From NCBI GenBank assembly GCA_050693035.1, contig JBOGWB010000062.1:1-39422 (forward strand): a DNA stretch of 39,422 nt, given 5' to 3'. Below the pieces are notes generated by a model. The model was given only the letters and a program-made list of their open reading frames with translations. It was not told where the DNA came from and ran no database searches. This DNA is from DASYVD01 sp050693035. GTDB lineage: Bacteria > Actinomycetota > UBA4738 > CALAEC01. Positions 33,025 through 39,422 of this stretch are shown here, piece after piece (position 1 is the first letter of the stretch; every line of letters begins with the position of its first letter). The translations under genes were made by a program, and so were the position numbers.

Positions 33025-34407
33025 CTACTCCCCGACGCGCTGCCGGTGGGCCAGGAACTCGAGGAGGTCGGTGCGGGTGAGGACCCCAAGGGCTCTCCCG
33101 TCCTTGCTCACCACCACCGCCGGTTGGCTCTGGAGGTGCTCGAAGGCCACCTCGATGGGATCGTCCGTCTCCACCAGCGGGAGCGGCCCCTCCATCACCT
33201 GCGCCACGTCGGCCTGGAGCGAGTCGGGGTCCCGGAAGATCCGGTCGAGCAGGGTGCGCTCCCGGATGCTACCGACGAGCGACGTCACCTCGTCGCTTCG
33301 GCCCCGGGCCACCGGTGCCTGAGAGATGCCGTACTCGTGGAGCAGGTCGATGGCCTGGCGGACCTTCCCGTGGGCGTCCACGGAGACGATCGGTGGGAGG
33401 CCGGCGAGCTTGGTCGAGAGGACCTCTTCGACCCGCACGACGGCCCGCCGTTCGAGGAACCCGTACTGGAGCATCCAGGTGTCCGAGTACAGCTTGGAGA
33501 GGTAGTTCCGCCCAGTGTCGGGGAAGATCACGACCACGACGGCGTCGGCGTCGAGCTCCCTGGAGACCGCCAGCGCCGCGTACAGGGCGGTCCCTGAGGA
33601 TCCACCGACCAGGATGCCCTCTTCCCGAGTGATGGCCCGCGCCGTGAGCAAGGAGTCCCGGTCGGACACGCGCACGTACCGGTCCACCACCTTGGGGTCG
33701 AAGGTCTCGGGCCAGAAGTCTTCCCCGATCCCCTCTACGAGGTAGGGGCGCGGATCCTCGTCCGGGGCGGAGAACACCGACCCTTCGGGGTCCGCTCCCA
33801 CCACGACCAGATCCGGCTTCTGCTCCTTCAGGTACCGCCCGGCGCCGGTGATGGTACCGCCGGTTCCGACCCCCGCCACCAGCACGTCGATCTTCCCTGC
33901 GGTCTGCTCCCAGATCTCCGGCCCCGTGGTCTCGTAGTGAGCCTTGGGGTTCTCCGGATTGAAGTACTGGTTGGGCTGGAAGGCTCCGGGGATCTCTTCG
34001 GTCAGCCGGTCGGCGACGCGGTAGTAGGACTCGGGGTTCTCCGGAGCTACCGCGGTGGGGGTGATGACCACCTCGGCGCCGTAGGCGCGGAGCAGAGCCA
34101 CCTTCTCCTGGCTCATCTTGTCGGGCATCACGAAGATGCATCGGTAGCCGCGGATGGCTGCCGCGATGGCCAGTCCGTGCCCGGTGTTGCCGGAGGTCGG
34201 CTCCACGATGGTCCCGCCCGGTTTGAGCAGGCCGGCACGCTCGGCCGCTTCGATCATCCGCAGGCCGATGCGGTCCTTCACGCTGCCGCCCGGGTTCAGC
34301 ATCTCGAGCTTCGCGAGGACGCTCGGCCGAACTCCCCTGGTGACGCGGCGCAACCGCACCAGCGGCGTTTGCCCCGTGGCGTCGAGGAACGAATCGAGTA
34401 TGGGCAT
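33025..34407 (-). CDS. Cystathionine beta-synthase
   Basis: A 460-residue PLP enzyme that joins serine and homocysteine. The catalytic core (about residues 1-320) has PLP Lys44 in NPGGSVKDRIG, the phosphate loop GTGGTITGAG and the substrate loop EPTSGNTGHG. Two CBS domains follow (about 335-455, ending VLTRTDLLEFLAHRQ), which separates it from plain cysteine synthases. The ATG at 34407 is preferred for its spacing from AGGAAA; a GTG one codon earlier is possible. It is the first gene of the pair with the gamma-lyase-like gene. In bacteria the CBS domains may sense an adenosyl ligand; that is not shown here. Confidence 0.94.
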   Translation of the reverse strand: MPILDSFLDATGQTPLVRLRRVTRGVRPSVLAKLEMLNPGGSVKDRIGLRMIEAAERAGLLKPGGTIVEPTSGNTGHGLAIAAAIRGYRCIFVMPDKMSQEKVALLRAYGAEVVITPTAVAPENPESYYRVADRLTEEIPGAFQPNQYFNPENPKAHYETTGPEIWEQTAGKIDVLVAGVGTGGTITGAGRYLKEQKPDLVVVGADPEGSVFSAPDEDPRPYLVEGIGEDFWPETFDPKVVDRYVRVSDRDSLLTARAITREEGILVGGSSGTALYAALAVSRELDADAVVVVIFPDTGRNYLSKLYSDTWMLQYGFLERRAVVRVEEVLSTKLAGLPPIVSVDAHGKVRQAIDLLHEYGISQAPVARGRSDEVTSLVGSIRERTLLDRIFRDPDSLQADVAQVMEGPLPLVETDDPIEVAFEHLQSQPAVVVSKDGRALGVLTRTDLLEFLAHRQRVGE

Positions 34408-34467
34408 CACGCTTTCCTGGCCGCTCGGCCTATTCTCCCTTGCCCGCCCGGTTGGCGAAACGTGGGT

Positions 34468-35529
34468 TCAGACCCGCACCAGCCGGTAGATGCCGTTCGG
34501 ATCGCTGAAGAAGACTCGCCCGCCGGGGCGGGTCTCCACGGCCAGGACGCCGGCAGCGTTGTCGTACAAGAGGCCCCGGCCGACCACGTCGTTGCGATCG
34601 GAGTCGAGCGTCAGTCGGCGGATCCTACTGTCGTTCCACGACCCCACCAGCAACCGGCCCCGGCTCAGCCGGCCGAGCAGGCACCCTTCGCAGAAGGTTG
34701 CCCCCGTGGGCGCAACGACGGGGTTCCATACCGTCTCGGGCTGCACCGGGCTGGGACCGCTCTCGCTGGTGCCCGGGCAGTCCGAGCTCGGGCCCCATCC
34801 GTAGTTCATCCCCACCCGAGCATGGTTCACTTCATCGTCGCACTCGGGCCCGTTCTCCGTCTGCCAGACCCGGTCCGTCTGAGGGTCGAAGGTGAACCCG
34901 AACGAGTTGCGGTGGCCGTACGAGAAGGCGTATTCGCCCGCGAATGGATTGGCGCCTGGCACCTTTCCGCCCCGGGTCAGGCGAAGGATCTTTCCGGCGT
35001 TGCCCCCGGTGTTCTGGGAGCGGGACGGGTCGCCCGCGTCCCCCGTCACGGCGTAGAGGAAGCCGTCCGGACCGAAGTGAACCACCCCGCCGTTGTGGAT
35101 GGAGTTGGCGCGGATCCTCAGGAGGACGGTGGTGAAGGGAGTTCCGTCGTCGTCCCACCGGAGCTTGACGATCCGGTTCTCCCGGGGCTTCCCGTGCGTG
35201 TAGTAGACGTAGAGACGTCGGACCCCCGGCCACCGCGGGTCGACGGCGATGCCCAGGACACCTTGCTCCCCGGTGGTCCCCAGGTTCGTGATCCTCCCCC
35301 ATAGCTGGTTGGTCCCCGACTCGAATCGGTAGGACCGGATCTCGCCGCTGAACCGCTCGACGTAGAACATCCGTCCACCGCCCGGCGTGAACGCCAGGGC
35401 GGTCGGCCAGCACCCGCCGCACGTGATCACCCGCCGGCGGGCGATGGTCGCCGACGACGGCGCAGAGGCGAGGGGGGACAGGGCCACGAGCAGGGCGGTG
35501 AGGGCCAGAAGGGAGGCGATCCGTCGCAT
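34468..35529 (-). CDS. Secreted PQQ-dependent sugar dehydrogenase-like protein
   Basis: A 353-residue exported beta-propeller, a distant paralogue of the lipoprotein at 24564-25796. A Sec signal (MRRIASLLALTALLVALSPL) replaces the lipid anchor. Active-site-like features are SIHNGGVVHFGPDGFLYAVT, TGDAGDPSRSQN and SYGHRNSFGFTFD. Two cysteine pairs (CGGC near the N-terminus, CEGC near 290) may form disulfides. The second of two ATGs (35529) is chosen because AAGGAG is seven bases before it and only one base before the first. Its aldose substrate is unknown and no PQQ synthesis gene is nearby. Confidence 0.85.
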   Translation of the reverse strand: MRRIASLLALTALLVALSPLASAPSSATIARRRVITCGGCWPTALAFTPGGGRMFYVERFSGEIRSYRFESGTNQLWGRITNLGTTGEQGVLGIAVDPRWPGVRRLYVYYTHGKPRENRIVKLRWDDDGTPFTTVLLRIRANSIHNGGVVHFGPDGFLYAVTGDAGDPSRSQNTGGNAGKILRLTRGGKVPGANPFAGEYAFSYGHRNSFGFTFDPQTDRVWQTENGPECDDEVNHARVGMNYGWGPSSDCPGTSESGPSPVQPETVWNPVVAPTGATFCEGCLLGRLSRGRLLVGSWNDSRIRRLTLDSDRNDVVGRGLLYDNAAGVLAVETRPGGRVFFSDPNGIYRLVRV

Positions 35530-35586
35530 GGGCATGCTCCTTCTTGTCGGCTGGTCCCGGCTGGGGACTCTACCGTCCGAAGCGGG

Positions 35587-36813
35587 TCACCGTCCGCTGA
35601 TCCGCTCGCCGGCCACGAAGACGTCGAGGACCGGATCGTGCCCTGGCCGGTACGGCACCATCCGGAAGTCGTGGCCCTCGAGGACCAGGAAGTCGGCGCG
35701 CTTGCCGGGTTCCAGGGATCCCACCCGTTCCTGCAGTCCCAGGACCCAGGCGGGATTGGCGGTCGCCGCTACCAGGGCGGCGCCTGGAGAGAGCCCGTAG
35801 AGGGCGCAGCCCAACGAGACGGCAAGGGGCATGGAGAGCACCGCGGACGTCCCCGGGTTGAAGTCGGTGGCCACGGCCAGGGCGGTGCCTGCCGCGGCGA
35901 GCGCGCTCACCGGGGGCGGTTGAGCTCCCAGCATCAGCGTGGAGGCCGGCAGCAGCACGGCGACGGTCCCCGCCCCGGCCAGGGCCGCGCCCGCGTCGGA
36001 CCCCGCGTGGTTCAGGTGGTCCGCGCTGCGGGCTCCGAGGGAAGCGGCGGCCGCCGCCGCCCCGGAAGGGCCTAACTGGTCCGCGTGGCACCGGAGCGAC
36101 AGCCGGGCGGCGGCCGCCGCTTCGGCCACCCGCCGGAGATCCTCCACCGAGAACGCGATGTCCTCCACGTAGACATCCACCGCGTCCACCAGACCTTCCC
36201 GGGCCGCCCGGGGGATCAGCTCGGCGCATACGGTGTCGACCCATCCCTCGCGGGTGATGTCCGGGGGCACGGCGTGACAGGCCAGGAGGGTCACCGTGGC
36301 CGTCTGAGGCGCTTCCTCGGCAAGCCGTCGGGCCAGCCGGGCCTGTCGGAGCTCGGCCTCCACCGAGAGTCCGTACCCCGTCTTCAACTCGAGGGCGGTG
36401 GTTCCCTGGGCCAGCATCTCCGAGAGGAGCGGGCGGCAGAACGCCAGGACCTCGTCGTCGCTCGCCTGTGCCAGCATCCGGGCGCTGCGGGAGATCCCAC
36501 CCTCCTCGTGCAGCTCGCGGTAGGTGCGGCCGTGCAGCCGGCCCTCGAATTCGTCGTCCCGCCATCCCATGAACGGCAGATGCGTGTGGCAGTCCACGAA
36601 CCCCGGCACCACCGTGCAGCCGTCACGCGCCTCGTCGATGTCGCCGTCCCAGCCCGTCCGGCTCCCCGCATAGACGACGGCGTCTCCGTCCCACGCCACC
36701 ACCCCGTCATGGACCGGATCCGCCTCGAGGCCCCCGCCGGCGGGGAGCGACTCCACCGCGCAGGTCACCAAGGTGGAGCAGGAGACGGCGCGCACGGCGA
36801 GGTCATACCACAC
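35587..36813 (-). CDS. hutI: Imidazolonepropionase-like amidohydrolase
   Basis: A 408-residue metal amidohydrolase that best fits HutI, which opens 4-imidazolone-5-propanoate to N-formimino-glutamate in histidine breakdown. Key motifs follow HutI order: PGFVDCHTHLPF (metal His pair), LELKTGYGLS, LLACHAVPPD, VDVYVEDIAFS, CHADQLG, SADHLNHA and VATDFNPGTS. The GTG start has no ribosome site and is only 18 bases from the divergent GAF gene start. No histidase, urocanase or formimino-glutamate gene lies in the window, so the rest of the Hut pathway is either elsewhere or just not here. Confidence 0.85.
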   Translation of the reverse strand: MWYDLAVRAVSCSTLVTCAVESLPAGGGLEADPVHDGVVAWDGDAVVYAGSRTGWDGDIDEARDGCTVVPGFVDCHTHLPFMGWRDDEFEGRLHGRTYRELHEEGGISRSARMLAQASDDEVLAFCRPLLSEMLAQGTTALELKTGYGLSVEAELRQARLARRLAEEAPQTATVTLLACHAVPPDITREGWVDTVCAELIPRAAREGLVDAVDVYVEDIAFSVEDLRRVAEAAAAARLSLRCHADQLGPSGAAAAAASLGARSADHLNHAGSDAGAALAGAGTVAVLLPASTLMLGAQPPPVSALAAAGTALAVATDFNPGTSAVLSMPLAVSLGCALYGLSPGAALVAATANPAWVLGLQERVGSLEPGKRADFLVLEGHDFRMVPYRPGHDPVLDVFVAGERISGR

Positions 36814-36817
36814 CGGC

Positions 36818-36823
36818 TAGACT
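36818..36823 (+). promoter_or_regulatory. -10 box (TAGACT) of the GAF gene
   Basis: TAGACT ends eight bases before the GTG at 36832 and there is no ribosome site, which suggests a nearly leaderless mRNA. The whole hutI/GAF intergenic space is only 18 bases, so any -35 would lie inside hutI. Confidence 0.4.
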
Positions 36824-36831
36824 GCCCGGTC

Positions 36832-37222
36832 GTGAAGACCGAGGTCATCGAGGAGATCGTCGAGCGACTCTCCCGGCGGGACCGCTTCGACTGGGTCGGC
36901 GTCTACCTGCTCGAGGGCGACACTCTGGTCCTGGGGCCGTATCGGGGCCCGAACCCGGCCGGGCACGAGCGCATCCCCTTCGGGGAGGGCGTCTGCGGGG
37001 ACGTCGCGGCGAAGGGGGAGACCGAGGTGGCGCCCGACGTGAACGCCCGCCCTGGCCACATCCAGTGCTTCCTGACCACCAAGTCGGAGGTGGTGGCGCC
37101 CATCGTCAGGGACGGCCGTGGTGGGAGTGCTCGACGTCGACTCCGATACCCCCGACGCATTCGGGGATCGAGAGATCGAGATGGTGGAGGCCGCCGCCGC
37201 GGAGATCGCTGCGGGAGGCTGA
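36832..37222 (+). pseudogene. Frameshifted GAF-domain protein, free-methionine-R-sulfoxide-reductase-like
   Basis: Frame one runs from the GTG (MKTEVIEEIVERLSRR) through FDWVGVYLL, RIPFGEGVCGDVA, DVNARPGHIQC and SEVVAPIVRDG, closely following the fRMsr/YebR family. These enzymes reduce free methionine-R-sulfoxide. Two of the three family cysteines are present (GVCG and HIQC); the one before RIPFG is absent. At about 37114-37120 the frame breaks: the expected VVGVLDVDSDTPDAFGDREI continues in the +1 frame and ends at TGA 37220-37222. Without the break the protein would be about 130 residues, normal length. It is either a recent pseudogene or a sequencing/assembly error; the rest of the gene shows no decay, which favours one recent event. 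Confidence 0.8.
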
Positions 37223-37228
37223 TCGACC

Positions 37229-39373
37229 CTACCGGGCCCTGGTCCGGGATTCCTCGGACGCGGAGACGTGGCCGTTCCCGTTCCCGTTCCCCCCGCCGTT
37301 CACCGCCGGCGTCTGGATCGGGGCGAGGGCCGTGCGCCTGGCGGTCTTCCCGTTGCCGTGGCCGTTCCCGCTTTCGGGACCGTTCACAGCGGCCAGCCAG
37401 GTGGTCAGCTCGGGCGCGGCGACCGGCTCCCGGAGGAAGAAGCCCTGGGCCATGTCACAGCCCAGGCCGGCCAGCCGCTCGAACGTGTCCGCCGTCTCCA
37501 CGCCTTCGGCCACCACCTGAAGTCCGAGGTTCCGGGCCAGCTCGATCGTGGACCGGACGATGATGTCGTCGTCATGGTCGATCACCATGTTCACGATGAA
37601 GGACTTGTCGATCTTCACTTGACGGACCGGGAGCCTCTTCAGCGAGGCCAGCGAGGTGTAGCCGGTCCCGAAGTCATCGAGCGAGAGCCTCACGCCCATC
37701 CCGGTGAGTTTTCCCAGGACCGCCAGGGCCCGAGTGGGGTCCACCACGATGGCGCTCTCGGTGATCTCGAGCTCGAGGAGCTCCGGGTCCACCCCGTTCT
37801 TCCGGAGCAGCTCGCCGACCTGGTCCGGGAACCCCACGTCCTGCAGGTTCCGAACGGAGAGATTCACCGCCACCGGCACCTCCAGCCCCATCTCCTGCCA
37901 CTGCCGACACTGGGCCAGGGCCCGGTCCAGCACGTGCAGGGTGAGCGGCTTGATGAGCCCGGTGTGCTCGGCCAGGGGGATGAACTCGTCCGGCTGCATC
38001 AGGCCGTGTCGGGGGTGGTCCCACCGGACCAGCGCTTCCACGCCTCCCACCCGGCGGGTGCGCATGTCGATCACGGGCTGGTAGTGCAGCAGGAACTGGC
38101 CCCGGTCGATGGCCCGTCGCAGTTCGCCGAGGAGCGCCAGGCGCCGAGTGCTGTTGCGGTCTCGCTCCGCCGTGTACAGCTCGCAGCTCGTGTGAGCCTC
38201 CTTGGCCACGTACATGGCGATGTCGGCCCGCTGCAACAGCGTGTGCCCGTCGAGGCCGTGATCCGGGTACAGGGCGATCCCGATGCTCGCGTCGACGTCC
38301 AGGGATATGCCGTCGAGCACGAACGGCGCCTCGAAGGACCTGAGGATCTTGTCGGCGACCTGGATGGCTGCCGCGGCGTCCGGAACCTCGGGGAGGAGGA
38401 CGGCGAACTCGTCGCCGCCCAGCCGGGCGATGGTGTCGGTCTCCCGGAGCAAACCGGCGAGCCGACCCCCGATCTCTCGGAGCACGATGTCCCCGGTGCG
38501 GTGCCCCAGGGTGTCGTTGATCTCCTTGAACCGGTCGAGGTCGATGAGCATGACCGCGAGGGGGCGACCCGACCTCCTGCCACCCATGATGGCCTGGCCG
38601 ATCCGGTCGTGGAGCAACCGGCGATTGGGGAGCCCCGTAAGGGGGTCGTGCAACGCCTGGTGCTCCTTGTACTGCTTCTCCAGCCACACCGTGGTGCTCC
38701 GGTAGACCGAGAGCATCGGGAGGGCCAGGAGCGGTACCAGCCACAGGCTCTGTTCCGCTGCCACCAAGGCGATTGGTGACAGGAAGAGCATCAGGAAGGC
38801 TGTGGAAGCCTGGAACGTGAAGTCGCTGCGGATGTTCGGGACGATGGCCAGCCCCTGAGCGAGGGCGATGGCCACTTGGGTGAGGGTGTGGTTCACCAGG
38901 AAGAAGACGGCGCCGGCGGTGAGGATGCCGGGGATGTCCGCCGGCCCGAACGCGGGGCTCATGCCTTCGTGCGGCACGCCGGTGAGTGCCAGAACGCTGC
39001 CCGCGGCGGCCACCGATACGGCGTACTGCGAAGCGTTGAACCCGGCTTTCCACCAGGGCTTCCTGCGAGCGAGGTCGGCCACCAGGGTGGCCAGACCGTG
39101 CGCGACGACGGCCGCGGCGGGCCCGAACCCCACCAGGAGCGCGAACCCGAAGGTAGCGGCGGTGCTGATCTCGATGTCTTCGTTCCACCGGGGGACCTTC
39201 ACCGGGACCATCTCGCCGAGGACCAGGAACGCCACGAACAGCCAGAACTGGCCGGGCGCTCTCTGGATATGCGTCAAGCCCTGGGTCGCCGGAAGGGCGA
39301 CGACCAGGGCCAGCCCGATGGCCGATACGGCCGCCACGTACCAATGGATCGGCCGGATGCTATGTAGTCGCAT
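37229..39373 (-). CDS. Membrane GGDEF-EAL protein (cyclic-di-GMP synthesis and breakdown)
   Basis: A 714-residue membrane protein. The first about 225 residues hold seven or eight hydrophobic spans of an integral-membrane sensor type. The GGDEF domain follows (active site LGGDEFAVLL near 319) with an inhibitory-site RETD five residues before it. The EAL domain follows (EALVRWDHP near 444, VNLSVRNLQD, ELEITESA, LDDFGTGYTSL, KIDKSFI, VAEGVETAD). Both catalytic motif sets look intact, so it could make or degrade c-di-GMP. The C-terminal 50 residues are Gly/Asn-rich (GGGNGNGNGHV), encoded by repetitive DNA. The ATG has GAGGG upstream. Confidence 0.92.
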   Translation of the reverse strand: MRLHSIRPIHWYVAAVSAIGLALVVALPATQGLTHIQRAPGQFWLFVAFLVLGEMVPVKVPRWNEDIEISTAATFGFALLVGFGPAAAVVAHGLATLVADLARRKPWWKAGFNASQYAVSVAAAGSVLALTGVPHEGMSPAFGPADIPGILTAGAVFFLVNHTLTQVAIALAQGLAIVPNIRSDFTFQASTAFLMLFLSPIALVAAEQSLWLVPLLALPMLSVYRSTTVWLEKQYKEHQALHDPLTGLPNRRLLHDRIGQAIMGGRRSGRPLAVMLIDLDRFKEINDTLGHRTGDIVLREIGGRLAGLLRETDTIARLGGDEFAVLLPEVPDAAAAIQVADKILRSFEAPFVLDGISLDVDASIGIALYPDHGLDGHTLLQRADIAMYVAKEAHTSCELYTAERDRNSTRRLALLGELRRAIDRGQFLLHYQPVIDMRTRRVGGVEALVRWDHPRHGLMQPDEFIPLAEHTGLIKPLTLHVLDRALAQCRQWQEMGLEVPVAVNLSVRNLQDVGFPDQVGELLRKNGVDPELLELEITESAIVVDPTRALAVLGKLTGMGVRLSLDDFGTGYTSLASLKRLPVRQVKIDKSFIVNMVIDHDDDIIVRSTIELARNLGLQVVAEGVETADTFERLAGLGCDMAQGFFLREPVAAPELTTWLAAVNGPESGNGHGNGKTARRTALAPIQTPAVNGGGNGNGNGHVSASEESRTRAR

Positions 39374-39422
39374 GGAGCCCTCGTGACCTAGGCGTGACCA
39401 GCCGGAGGGGGCGCCCCGGGCT

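Noticed and set aside
35542..35572. Small GTCCC...GGGAC dyad after the HutI gene
   Set aside because: Only five pairs with no T-run; expected by chance at this G+C.
36999..37121. Possible programmed frameshift in the GAF gene
   Set aside because: No slippery heptamer or following stem is clear at the break; mutation or sequence error is simpler.
36085..37563. 492-residue plus-strand frame containing the GAF sequence
   Set aside because: Only the part from 36832 to about 37114 is real protein; the rest is antisense of hutI or out of frame after the frameshift.
1..39422. tRNA, rRNA, CRISPR, insertion sequences, phage genes and defence systems
   Set aside because: Intergenic regions were read on both strands; none shows tRNA arms, spaced direct repeats, terminal inverted repeats with a transposase, or phage or toxin-antitoxin genes.

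Overview
The window is a gene-dense, high-G+C stretch of bacterial chromosome. It holds 34 genes, most on the minus strand, with many GTG and TTG starts and many four-base start/stop overlaps. I see no rRNA, tRNA, CRISPR array, transposase or phage gene, and no gap over 300 bases; the largest are 21117-21313 and 29581-29764. The G+C level, the small DUF4177 protein, the FrhB-like iron-sulfur protein, frequent lipoproteins and several apparently leaderless genes suggest an Actinomycetota member, probably an environmental heterotroph. This is inference; no taxonomic marker gene is present.

Left end (1-9.7 kb): a minus-strand operon encodes a phytanoyl-CoA-dioxygenase-like oxygenase and a complete CUT1-type sugar ABC transporter (ATPase, two permeases, lipoprotein binding protein). 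It is divergent from an AraC-type regulator. An aldo/keto reductase, an F420-hydrogenase-beta-like iron-sulfur protein, a cupredoxin lipoprotein and an A-type Fe-S carrier follow.

9.7-19.7 kb: a nine-gene minus-strand operon runs from an FAH-family hydrolase (18826) to a zinc alcohol dehydrogenase (9708). Between them lie an SMP-30 lactonase, a DapA/KDG-aldolase-like lyase, a ribose-type (CUT2) ABC transporter, an IclR regulator and a DgoK-type kinase. A divergent SDR dehydrogenase lies beside it. Together they look like uptake and oxidative breakdown of a sugar or sugar acid: oxidation, lactone opening, dehydration, then cleavage, hydrolysis or phosphorylation of a 2-keto-3-deoxy acid. No dehydratase is in the window. 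The promoter reads TTGACG-N18-TAAGTT and has a dyad over the -35 box.

19.7-31.8 kb: mostly secreted enzymes. These are a sulfatase, a subtilisin-like protease, a PQQ-type sugar dehydrogenase lipoprotein, a 1243-residue fusion of an alkaline-phosphatase/phosphodiesterase domain with a 5'-nucleotidase, and a bifunctional penicillin-binding protein. A short coupled plus-strand operon (CoA-type Nudix hydrolase, CoA-binding protein, DUF4177, PQQ enzyme) lies among them.

31.8-39.4 kb: the reverse transsulfuration pair (cystathionine beta-synthase and a gamma-lyase/synthase), a second PQQ-type dehydrogenase, a lone imidazolonepropionase, a frameshifted GAF/methionine-sulfoxide-reductase-like gene, and a membrane GGDEF-EAL protein.

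The least ordinary items are the phosphatase fusion, the SDR lacking the Tyr-Lys pair, the operon with three possible 2-keto-3-deoxy acid exits but no dehydratase, the lipoprotein-like penicillin-binding protein, and the set of leaderless starts.
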